Origin: Georgenia sp.
GTDB lineage: Bacteria > Actinomycetota > Actinomycetes > Actinomycetales > Actinomycetaceae
Direction: 5' to 3'
Assembly (NCBI GenBank): GCA_027322565.1
Contig: DAHVRG010000195.1
Coordinates: 1 to 6,313, forward strand
Length of the DNA: 6,313 nucleotides
Shown here: one piece after another, positions 1 to 5,593 of the stretch
Position numbering within the stretch: the stretch's first letter is position 1
How the letters are laid out: every line of letters starts with the position of its first letter
Made by a program: the position numbers and the translations under genes
The notes under the pieces: generated by a model
The model's input: the letters and a program-made list of their open reading frames with translations, nothing else
Database searches by the model: none
What the model was told of the DNA's origin: nothing

Positions 1-1
1 C

Positions 2-418
2 GCCGACGTGCTCGCGGAGAAGGACATCCCGGTGATTTACGGCCCGCTCATCACCAGCCGCTCCAAGGTCGAGCTGCGGGACCGGGACATCGCCAACCTC
101 GCCCGCCTCGCCGAGGCCGGGGTGAAGGTCGCGATCACGACCGACGCGCCCGTCGTCCCGGTGGACTTCCTCGTCCACCAGGCCTCCTTCGCCGTCAAGG
201 AGGGGCTGGACCGCGACGTCGCCCTGCAGGCGCTGACGGTGAACCCGGCGCAGATGCTCGGCCTGGACGACCGTGTGGGCGCGCTGCGTCCGGGGCTCGA
301 CGGCGACGTCGTCGTCTGGTCGGGTGACCCGCTGGACGTGTTCTCCCGGGTGCAGCGGGTGTTCATCACCGGTGCCGAGGTGTACACGGCGGAGCGGGGC
401 GTGGTGGAGCGCTTCTGA
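2..418 (+). CDS. Imidazolonepropionase-like amidohydrolase, C-terminal fragment
   Basis: This is the last 138 codons of a metal-dependent hydrolase of the amidohydrolase superfamily (imidazolonepropionase-like, COG1228 type). The reading frame is open to the left edge, so the start and the N-terminal HxH metal site lie outside the window. The fragment shows the end of the TIM barrel: ITTDAPVVP (Asp codon at 143-145) matches the strand-8 Asp that binds metal and activates water. It is followed by the usual helix ALQALTVNPAQMLGLDDRVGALRPGLDGDVVVW, and the small beta-sandwich that closes these enzymes ends at VFITGAEVYT. Family members hydrolyse cyclic amides, peptides or related C-N bonds in the cytoplasm. 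The true substrate cannot be inferred from this piece. The gene ends in TGA, and a large inverted repeat begins 12 bp later. Family assignment is confident; specific function is unknown. Confidence 0.9.
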   Translation, partial: ADVLAEKDIPVIYGPLITSRSKVELRDRDIANLARLAEAGVKVAITTDAPVVPVDFLVHQASFAVKEGLDRDVALQALTVNPAQMLGLDDRVGALRPGLDGDVVVWSGDPLDVFSRVQRVFITGAEVYTAERGVVERF

Positions 419-429
419 CCCTGCCTCCC

Positions 430-500
430 GACCGTGTGCCCCGAGCGGCAACTGTGCGGGTGTCCTCCCGGGCACACCGTGCACCAGGGGGCACACGGTC
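430..500. repeat. 13-bp perfect inverted repeat with a third related copy; possible terminator or operator
   Basis: GACCGTGTGCCCC at 430-442 is the exact reverse complement of 488-500, giving a 13-bp stem around a 45-nt loop; CCC (427-429) and GGG (502-504) extend it after a one-base bulge. A third copy, GGGCACACCGT at 470-480, repeats 489-499 with one mismatch at a 19-bp period. It could pair with 431-441 instead, so two hairpins are mutually exclusive. GGTGT 459-463 and ACACC 474-478 can form a further inner hairpin. There is no T-tract. The block lies 12 bp after the amidohydrolase stop and just upstream of the quinone reductase promoter. It could therefore terminate the first transcript, bind a regulator, or both. 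The repeats are seen directly; the role is inferred. Confidence 0.7.
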
Positions 501-524
501 CGGGTGGGCGGGCCTGCTGCGGGA

Positions 525-530
525 TACGGT
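525..530 (+). promoter_or_regulatory. Candidate -10 box of the quinone reductase gene
   Basis: TACGGT fits the actinobacterial TANNNT -10 pattern. It ends 6 nt before the ATG at 537, so the predicted transcription start falls on the A of the start codon, making a leaderless mRNA. No convincing -35 hexamer is present, and there is only weak G-rich sequence in place of a Shine-Dalgarno. Confidence 0.5.
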
Positions 531-536
531 CGGGGC

Positions 537-1565
537 ATGGACGAGCACACCACCCCGGGCACCTACGTGAGCGCCGGCAAGGAGTTCACGCGGGACACGA
601 ACTACATCACGACGCGGATCACCCGTGACGGCGCGGACGGGTACCCGGTGGAGCCGGGTCGCTATCGGCTCGTCGCGGCGCGCGCCTGCCCGTGGGCGAA
701 CCGCACGGTCATCGTCCGGAGGCTGCTCGGCCTGGAGGACGTCATCTCGCTCGGGCTCCCCGGCCCGACCCACGACGAGCGCTCGTGGACCTTCGACCTC
801 GACCCGGACGGCAAGGACCCGGTGCTCGGCATCGAGCGCCTGCAGGAGGCCTACTTCGCCCGCTTCCCGGACTACCCGCGCGGGATCACCGTCCCGGCGA
901 TCGTCGACGTGCCCACCGGGCAGGTGGTGACGAACGACTACGCCCAGATGACGCTCGACCTTTCCAGCGAGTGGCGCGATTACCACCGCGAGGGCGCCCC
1001 GGACCTTTACCCCGAGGACCTGCGCGAGGAGATCGACGCCGTCAACCGGCGGGTCTTCACCGAGGTGAACAACGGCGTCTACCGCTGCGGCTTCGCCGGC
1101 TCGCAGCAGGCCTACGACCGCGCCTACGAGCGGCTGTGGTCGGCGCTGGACTGGCTCGAGCGGCGGCTCACCGGCCGGCGCTACCTCGTCGGCGACACGA
1201 TCACCGAGGCGGACGTCCGGCTGTTCACCACGCTCGTGCGCTTCGATGCGGTGTACCACGGGCACTTCAAGTGCAACCGGAACAAGCTGAGCGAGATGCC
1301 GGCGCTGTGGGGCTACGCCCGCGACCTGTTCCAGACCCCCGGCTTCGGCGACACGGTCGACTTCGTGCAGATCAAGGAGCACTACTACGTCGTCCACAAG
1401 GACATCAACCCGACCCGGATCGTCCCGCAGGGGCCGGACCTGTCGGGCTGGCTGGAGCCGCACGGCCGCGAGTCCCTCGGAGGCCGGCCGTTCGGGGACG
1501 GCACCCCGCCGGGTCCGGTGCCGGAGGGTGAGCGGGTCGACCCCGCCCACACGCCCCTGCGCTGA
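537..1565 (+). CDS. Glutathionyl-hydroquinone reductase family protein (Xi-class GST fold)
   Basis: This is a 342-residue cytoplasmic enzyme of the YqjG/PcpF/ECM4 family, which reduces thiol-conjugated hydroquinones to free hydroquinone using a catalytic cysteine. The thioredoxin-like half carries ACPWANR at 50-56, making Cys51 the probable nucleophile (E. coli YqjG has CPWAHR), and the cis-Pro motif TVPAIVD with Pro120. The helical GST C-domain follows at about 160-280, with NNGVYRCGFA (Tyr182), TEADVRLF and HGHFKCNRNK. The family signature EHYYVVHKDINPTRIVPQGP ends at residue 300, followed by a Gly/Pro-rich tail of about 42 residues. The ATG at 537 was chosen because the N-terminus then matches the family and a -10 box sits 6 nt upstream; the open frame extends to 273, but that would overlap the amidohydrolase. 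Position 134-135 reads Asp-Tyr where glutathione-using relatives have Glu-Ser. Actinobacteria generally make mycothiol, so the thiol may be mycothiol (inference). It is convergent with the SulP gene. Confidence 0.92.
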   Translation: MDEHTTPGTYVSAGKEFTRDTNYITTRITRDGADGYPVEPGRYRLVAARACPWANRTVIVRRLLGLEDVISLGLPGPTHDERSWTFDLDPDGKDPVLGIERLQEAYFARFPDYPRGITVPAIVDVPTGQVVTNDYAQMTLDLSSEWRDYHREGAPDLYPEDLREEIDAVNRRVFTEVNNGVYRCGFAGSQQAYDRAYERLWSALDWLERRLTGRRYLVGDTITEADVRLFTTLVRFDAVYHGHFKCNRNKLSEMPALWGYARDLFQTPGFGDTVDFVQIKEHYYVVHKDINPTRIVPQGPDLSGWLEPHGRESLGGRPFGDGTPPGPVPEGERVDPAHTPLR

Positions 1566-1582
1566 CCCCGGCGGGCGTCAGC
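1561..1582. terminator. Bidirectional hairpin spanning both stop codons
   Basis: GCTGACCCC (1561-1569) pairs with GGG (1573-1575) and GTCAGC (1577-1582), giving nine base pairs with a GGC loop and one bulged C at 1576. The TGA of the quinone reductase (1563-1565) and the TGA of the SulP gene (complement of 1578-1580) both lie in the stem arms. There is no T-tract on either strand, as is common in high-GC actinobacteria, so termination strength is uncertain. Confidence 0.55.
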
Positions 1583-3122
1583 CGCCGCTGTTGAGGTGGC
1601 CGGCCAGGCGGGCGTGCCGCTCCGAGCTGGCCTCGTTGAGCCCGGTGATGGTCACGCTCTTGCCCTTCTCGGCGTACTTCGTCGTGATGGCGTCCAGGGT
1701 CGCCACCGTCGAGGCGTCCCAGATGTGGGACTGGGACAGGTCGATGACGACGTTGCGCGGGTCGCCGGTGTAGTCGAACTGGTAGACGAGGTCGTTGGAC
1801 GAGGCCCAGAACAGCTCACCGACGACGGCGTACACCCGCGTGTCCTCGTCCGGCCGGTCCACCTCGACCACCTGGGTGAAGTGCGCGACCCGGTTGACGA
1901 ACATGACCGCGGCGACGAGCACGCCGGCGATGACGCCGTAGGCGAGGTTCCCGGTGGCCACGGTGACGACGACGGTCGCGAGCATGACGGTGGTCTCGCT
2001 CTTCGGCATCCGGCGCAGCGTCCCGGGGCGGACGGAGTGCCAGTCGAAGGTGCCGACCGAGACCATGACCATGACCGCGACGAGGGCGGCCATCGGGATG
2101 CGGCCGATGGTGTCCCCGAAGCCGACGACGAGGATGAGGAGGAACAGCCCGGCGAGGAAGGTGGAGAGCCGGGTGCGGGCCCGGGAGGCCTTGACGTTGA
2201 TCATCGTCTGGCCGATCATCGCGCAGCCACCCATGCCGCCGAAGAAGCCGGTGATGACGTTGGCCGCGCCCTGCCCCCACGCCTCGCGCGTCTTGTCGGA
2301 GTGGGTGTCGGTGACGTCGTCGACGAGCTTGGCGGTCATGAGCGACTCCATGAGGCCGACGAGCGCCATCCCCACCGCGAACGGGCCGATGATCTGGAGC
2401 GTCTCGAGCGTCAGCGGCACGTCCGGCAGGAAGAGGGTGGGCAGGGAGTCGGGCAGCTCGCCCTGGTCCCCGACGTCCGGCACGTCGATCGCGAAGGCCA
2501 CCGTCACGGTGGTGAGGACGACGATCGCCACGAGCGGAGCCGGGACCACCGTCGTGAGCCGGGGCAGCACGACCATGATGCCGATCCCCACGGCCGCCAT
2601 GACGTACACCGCCCACGGCACGTCGGTGAGGTAGGGCAGCTGGGCGAGGAAGATGAGGATCGCCAGGGCGTTGACGAAGCCGACCATGACGCTGCGCGGG
2701 ACGAAGCGCATGAGCCGCGCCACCCCGAGCACGCCGAAGAGGACCTGGATCACCCCGGCGAGGATGACGGTGGCGATGAGGTAGTCCATGCCGTGGTCGC
2801 GCATGACCGGGGCGATGACGAGTGCGACGGCGCCCGTCGCGGCCGAGATCATCGCCGGCCGGCCGCCGAGGAAGGCGATGGACACGGCCATGGTGAAGGA
2901 GGCGAACAGCCCCACCCGCGGGTCGACCCCCGCGATGATCGAGAACGAGATCGCCTCGGGGATGAGGGCGAGGGCGACGACGAGGCCGGCGAGCACCTCG
3001 GTGCGCAGCCGGCGCGGGTCGCGCAGCGCTCCCATGACCGAGGTGACGTCCTCGGTGCGGGCCTTGCGGCGTTCCATGGGGCTGCGGCCGTTGCGACGCA
3101 GGCCGGCAAAGGGTGAGGTCAC
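1578..3122 (-). CDS. SulP family inorganic anion transporter with C-terminal STAS domain
   Basis: This is a 514-residue inner-membrane transporter of the SulP (SLC26-like) family, which moves sulfate, bicarbonate or other anions; the substrate cannot be told from sequence. Hydrophobic segments run from about 43 to 410, including the SulP region EVLAGLVVALALIPEAISFSIIAG near the N-terminus, SAATGAVALVIAPV at 93-106 and the strongly conserved GGMGGCAMIGQTMIN at 295-309. A STAS domain occupies about 425-505, with VIDLSQSHIWDAS at 459-471; Ser471 lies near the site phosphorylated in SpoIIAA-type STAS proteins (from family knowledge). The start is taken as GTG at 3120-3122 because GGGAG precedes it with a 5-nt spacer. 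The frame is open to 3305, and ATG codons occur at 3149, 3077 and 3035, but none has a comparable Shine-Dalgarno. The gene is divergent from a MerR regulator with a palindrome between them. Confidence 0.93.
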   Translation of the reverse strand: MTSPFAGLRRNGRSPMERRKARTEDVTSVMGALRDPRRLRTEVLAGLVVALALIPEAISFSIIAGVDPRVGLFASFTMAVSIAFLGGRPAMISAATGAVALVIAPVMRDHGMDYLIATVILAGVIQVLFGVLGVARLMRFVPRSVMVGFVNALAILIFLAQLPYLTDVPWAVYVMAAVGIGIMVVLPRLTTVVPAPLVAIVVLTTVTVAFAIDVPDVGDQGELPDSLPTLFLPDVPLTLETLQIIGPFAVGMALVGLMESLMTAKLVDDVTDTHSDKTREAWGQGAANVITGFFGGMGGCAMIGQTMINVKASRARTRLSTFLAGLFLLILVVGFGDTIGRIPMAALVAVMVMVSVGTFDWHSVRPGTLRRMPKSETTVMLATVVVTVATGNLAYGVIAGVLVAAVMFVNRVAHFTQVVEVDRPDEDTRVYAVVGELFWASSNDLVYQFDYTGDPRNVVIDLSQSHIWDASTVATLDAITTKYAEKGKSVTITGLNEASSERHARLAGHLNSGG

Positions 3123-3127
3123 GAGCT

Positions 3128-3132
3128 CTCCC
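3128..3132 (-). promoter_or_regulatory. Ribosome binding site of the SulP gene
   Basis: On the minus strand GGGAG stands five bases before a GTG. It is the best Shine-Dalgarno among the possible starts and decides the start chosen for the SulP gene over the ATG nine codons upstream. Confidence 0.65.
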
Positions 3133-3261
3133 GTACTCGAAGGCGACATTCGCCCGGTGGTCACGCGAACAGGGCGGCGCACCGTCGAGCCTGGCGGAGC
3201 CCTCCACCGGACTGCCCCGACCCCCGGGCCCGGGCGTCGCCGGCGAGAAGCTCCGGGGGCA

Positions 3262-3282
3262 ACTCTAACGTAACGTGAGAGT
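3262..3282. promoter_or_regulatory. Near-perfect 21-bp palindrome, probable MerR operator
   Basis: The half-sites ACTCT-A-ACGT and ACGT-G-AGAGT are arranged around a central A at 3272. Only the centre and one symmetric pair (3267/3277) break the symmetry. The ACGT-n-ACGT core with flanking GAG/CTC resembles operators of MerR-family proteins such as TipA, as I remember them. Sequences fitting a -10 box occur inside it in both directions (TAGAGT and TACGTT on the minus strand, TAACGT on the plus strand), but no clear -35 is visible. The palindrome is seen directly; binding by the neighbouring MerR protein is inferred from position and shape. Confidence 0.7.
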
Positions 3283-3330
3283 GTTGCGGGCGTGAGTCCG
3301 GTCACCGGGGACCGGGGGCGCCGGGCCGGA

Positions 3331-3336
3331 TAGAGT
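3331..3336 (+). promoter_or_regulatory. Candidate -10 box of the merR-family gene
   Basis: TAGAGT fits TANNNT and predicts a transcription start near 3343, giving a leader of about 22 nt that contains the ribosome binding site at 3351-3357. No obvious -35 hexamer is present. Confidence 0.5.
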
Positions 3337-3350
3337 CGGCGCAGTCATGC

Positions 3351-3357
3351 GAGAGGA
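3351..3357 (+). promoter_or_regulatory. Ribosome binding site of the merR-family gene
   Basis: GAGAGGA lies 7 nt before the ATG at 3365. This favours that start over the in-frame ATG at 3347, which has no Shine-Dalgarno. Confidence 0.6.
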
Positions 3358-3364
3358 CGGCGCC

Positions 3365-3757
3365 ATGGGGACGCAGATGCAGATCGGCGAGGTCGCCGAG
3401 CGCACCGGCCTGTCCCTGCGCACCATCCGCTACTACGGGGAGGTCGGCCTCGTCACGCCGTCGAGCCGGACGGAGGGCGGCTTCCGCCTCTACACCGAGG
3501 ACGACGTCGCCCGGCTGGAGCTCATCATGACGATGAAGCCGCTCGGGTACTCGCTGGAGGAGATGAGCGAGGTGCTCGCCGTCGTGACCGAGCTCGAGCA
3601 CGGCCCCACCGCGGCACGCCGGGACTCACTGACCGAGCAGCTGGTCACCATTCGCGCCTCCGCCGCGGAGCGGCGCGAGCGCCTCCAGGAACGGATCGCG
3701 GCCGCCGAGTCGTTCATCGCCCGCCTCGACGGGCACCTCGCGCAGTCCGACCGGTGA
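3365..3757 (+). CDS. MerR family transcriptional regulator, cysteine-free
   Basis: This is a 130-residue DNA-binding regulator. The MerR winged helix-turn-helix is clear: MQIGEVAERTGLSLRTIRYY at 5-24, then GEVGLVTPSSR and the wing sequence GGFRLYTEDDVARL at 38-51. A second helical part, MKPLGYSLEEMSEVL, is followed by a long Arg/Glu-rich dimerisation helix (about 84-125). No separate ligand domain follows, so this is a minimal-length MerR. There is no cysteine in the whole protein, so thiol-based metal binding or redox sensing of the CueR, ZntR or SoxR type is excluded; the signal is unknown. The ATG at 3365 is preferred because of GAGAGGA seven bases before it; starts at 3347 or 3377 would change little. 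The gene is divergent from the SulP transporter, and the palindrome at 3262-3282 is its likely binding site. Family is certain; target is inferred. Confidence 0.9.
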   Translation: MGTQMQIGEVAERTGLSLRTIRYYGEVGLVTPSSRTEGGFRLYTEDDVARLELIMTMKPLGYSLEEMSEVLAVVTELEHGPTAARRDSLTEQLVTIRASAAERRERLQERIAAAESFIARLDGHLAQSDR

Positions 3758-3765
3758 CTACTGGT
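3750..3765. terminator. Weak hairpin between abutting convergent genes
   Basis: ACCGG (3750-3754) pairs with CTGGT (3761-3765) using one G-T pair, leaving a 6-nt loop. The loop consists of exactly the two stop codons, TGA of the MerR gene and TAG of the lipoprotein gene (read on the minus strand). The stem is short and there is no T-tract, so a terminator role is only possible. Confidence 0.3.
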
Positions 3766-5530
3766 AGCTGATGAAGTGCGGGAACGGCTCCACCCGGGCG
3801 GTCTCCTCGGGGGTGAGCATCGGGGAGTCCTCGTCGTAGAAGTTCTTCCAGCCCCACCACTCGATGCCCGGGGCGTTGGCGTGCAGCGTGCGCCAGGTCT
3901 CCTGCTTGCTCCCCTGCGAGCCCTGCCCGTCGGCGTGGACGAGCACCGCGAGCTCGCTGCGGGACAGGTCGACCTCGGGAACGGTCTGGATCATCCGCAC
4001 CTGGAACTGGTGGAGCACGAGGAGCTTCTGCGGCAGGTTCCGCTCCCGGGTGAGGTCGGCGAGCCAGTCGACCACCTCGTTGACCTCCGCGGCCGTGACC
4101 GACCCGATGCGCACGAGGTGCCGGTCCTGCGGCCCCAGGTTCCACTCCGGGTCGAGGGCCAGCCCGACGTGCGGCAGCGCGAGGAGCTCGGCGTACTGCT
4201 GCGCCTGCTCGAGGAACGAGGCCCGCCCGGGCTGGAGGTCGAGGACGACGTACTGCCCCGCCTCCCCTGCCGCGTCGACCAGCGGGCGGAGCGACTCCGG
4301 CGGCAGCTCGTTGGAGTAGTTCCCGTCATCGCCCGCCCCCGCCGAGGCGACGGTGGCGATGATCTCCAGGGCCGGGACGACGGTGTCCTCGGTCAGCTCC
4401 TCGTACGGGGCGGCGTGCTCGGCCGCCCGGGCCACCGTCTCCTCGACCCCCTGCTCCCCCAGCACCCCGAGGGCACCGGTCACGGGCGTCCCGTACAGCG
4501 CGACGTACCGCTTGCCCGGCAGGACGAGCTGGCCACCACCGGGCAGCTCCAGGCCGGTCGCGGCCGCCGCGGTGCGCCAGCGGAGGGTCTCCTCGTCCCC
4601 GAAGCCGTCCCCCAGGCCGACGACGTGGTCGGCCTGGGCCTGGCTCAGGGCCGCCACCGTCTCGGTCGTCGCCCGCGGGTCGCCGCCGGGGACGACGGCG
4701 AGCTCCGCGCCGGCCGCCCGGGCCGTCGCTGCTGCGGCCAGCTCGGTCGGCGCGCCGGTGGTGAGCGCGAGGGCTCCGGTGACCGGCTCGGCAGGCTCGA
4801 CCGTCGGCAGGTCGCCGGGGTCCGGGCTCTGTGCCGGCGGGTCGCCCGCCCCCTCGCCCGGGGTGGCGGAGGTGCCGTCCTCCGCCGGCGTCGCGCCGTC
4901 GCCCGAGCCCTCTCCGGCGACGCCGACGAGCGGGGTGAACCGCCCGCGCTGCAGCGCCGCGAGGGCGGCCGCCTCCTCACCGGCACCGGCCTCCACCGGC
5001 TCCTCCGCGGGCCGGTCGAGGAGCGCGGCCAGCGCATCGTCGTCCTCCGGGGCCGGGACGACGACGACCTCGCCGTCCGCGCCGGCGCCCACGCCGTCCT
5101 CCGGCACGGACGTCGTGACGCCGTCAGGCAGCGTCACGCCCCCGACCGTGACGACCCAGCCGGCACCGAGCCGGGTGAGCTCCTCGCCGAGCACCGCGGC
5201 GTCGTCGTCGAGGAGGACCGGGGCCCCGAGGGCGACCGCGACGCTCGCCGCCCGCAGGAGGGCCTCCGGGTCGGCGTCGTCGGCGACCACCGTGACCGGG
5301 GCGCCGGCGAAGAAGACCTGGCTCGCGGCCAGCGCGAGCGCGCCGTCGGCGCCGGGGAGCACGACGACGTCCTCGGCGGGCTGCTGCACCTCACCCCGCT
5401 CCGGGCCCGGCTCCGCCGTCGCGGACGGCGTCTCCACCTCGTCGGGCTCGTTGCCGCTGCTCGTGCACGCGACGAGCGCGAGGGTCACCACCCCGGCGAG
5501 GGCGGTGACGCGCGTGGGTCGACGAGGCAC
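3758..5530 (-). CDS. Secreted lipoprotein of unknown function, cell-wall-binding-repeat-like N-terminal half
   Basis: This predicted 590-residue lipoprotein has an Arg-rich n-region, the hydrophobic stretch VTALAGVVTLALVA and a lipobox LVAC with Cys22, so it should be lipid-anchored outside the membrane. After an acidic spacer, residues about 54-132 (VVVLPGADGALALAASQVFF through GAGWVVTVGG) resemble the cell-wall-binding repeat 2 family in strand-helix rhythm, with a weaker second block at about 250-310. A Gly/Pro/Glu/Thr-rich linker (about 207-247) separates them. The C-terminal region, about 335-590, contains YVALYGTPVTGALG, QYVVLDLQPG, HVGLALDPEW (DPEW at 460-463), QKLLVLHQFQ and WWGWKNFYDED. 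This pattern of beta strands ending in acidic or aromatic residues suggests a TIM-barrel, glycosidase-like fold, but no named hydrolase family is recognised. GTG at 5530 was chosen because AGGAG lies 5 nt upstream; an ATG at 5557 would add nine residues. Confidence 0.85.
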   Translation of the reverse strand: MPRRPTRVTALAGVVTLALVACTSSGNEPDEVETPSATAEPGPERGEVQQPAEDVVVLPGADGALALAASQVFFAGAPVTVVADDADPEALLRAASVAVALGAPVLLDDDAAVLGEELTRLGAGWVVTVGGVTLPDGVTTSVPEDGVGAGADGEVVVVPAPEDDDALAALLDRPAEEPVEAGAGEEAAALAALQRGRFTPLVGVAGEGSGDGATPAEDGTSATPGEGAGDPPAQSPDPGDLPTVEPAEPVTGALALTTGAPTELAAAATARAAGAELAVVPGGDPRATTETVAALSQAQADHVVGLGDGFGDEETLRWRTAAAATGLELPGGGQLVLPGKRYVALYGTPVTGALGVLGEQGVEETVARAAEHAAPYEELTEDTVVPALEIIATVASAGAGDDGNYSNELPPESLRPLVDAAGEAGQYVVLDLQPGRASFLEQAQQYAELLALPHVGLALDPEWNLGPQDRHLVRIGSVTAAEVNEVVDWLADLTRERNLPQKLLVLHQFQVRMIQTVPEVDLSRSELAVLVHADGQGSQGSKQETWRTLHANAPGIEWWGWKNFYDEDSPMLTPEETARVEPFPHFISYQ

Positions 5531-5535
5531 GTGAG

Positions 5536-5540
5536 CTCCT
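5536..5540 (-). promoter_or_regulatory. Ribosome binding site of the lipoprotein gene
   Basis: AGGAG on the minus strand, five bases before GTG, decides the lipoprotein start and gives a compact signal peptide of 21 residues. Confidence 0.65.
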
Positions 5541-5565
5541 GGTGTCGGGGAACGCATGCCCGGCC

Positions 5566-5571
5566 ACCCTA
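5566..5571 (-). promoter_or_regulatory. Candidate -10 box of the lipoprotein gene
   Basis: TAGGGT on the minus strand fits TANNNT and predicts a start near 5559, giving a leader of about 30 nt carrying the AGGAG site. A weak GGGACG at 5589-5594 lies 17 bp upstream in the -35 position. A leaderless ATG at 5557 remains an alternative. Confidence 0.4.
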
Positions 5572-5593
5572 CGTGCCGATCGCCACAGCGTCC

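Larger units (their letters stand above)
3123..3346. other. SulP-MerR divergent intergenic region
   Basis: This non-coding stretch separates the two divergent genes. It holds the 21-bp palindrome at 3262-3282, the MerR-gene -10 box at 3331-3336 and a small perfect inverted repeat, CCGGTCACCGG, at 3298-3308. On the SulP side there is a perfect 12-nt palindrome, CCCGGGCCCGGG, at 3223-3234. There is also a hairpin at 3193-3208 that pairs better in minus-strand RNA (GGUGGAG with CUCCGCC, including one G-U). If the SulP promoter lies at the 21-bp palindrome, its mRNA would have a structured leader of roughly 130 nt. I recognise no known riboswitch. Confidence 0.5.

Noticed and set aside
273..536. 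N-terminal extension of the quinone reductase frame by 88 codons
   Set aside because: It would overlap the amidohydrolase coding region and run through the inverted repeats; its sequence is unlike the family, and the ATG at 537 has a well-placed -10 box.
366..1550. 394-codon open frame on the minus strand opposite the quinone reductase
   Set aside because: There is no domain or plausible start signal, and the plus strand encodes a well-matched enzyme.
1596..3116. 506-codon open frame on the plus strand opposite the SulP gene
   Set aside because: The product is extremely rich in His, Asp, Glu, Gly and Arg in codon-shadow fashion, while the opposite strand encodes an unmistakable SulP/STAS protein.
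3123..3305. N-terminal extension of the SulP frame by 61 codons
   Set aside because: The extension is Arg/Pro-rich, unlike SulP proteins, runs through the 21-bp palindrome, and lacks a ribosome binding site, whereas the GTG at 3122 has GGGAG five bases upstream.
4900..5060. Repetitive GC-rich stretches in the lipoprotein gene as possible repeats
   Set aside because: They reflect an Ala/Glu/Gly/Pro/Thr-rich low-complexity linker and Ala-rich helices in the protein, with no regular period at the DNA level.
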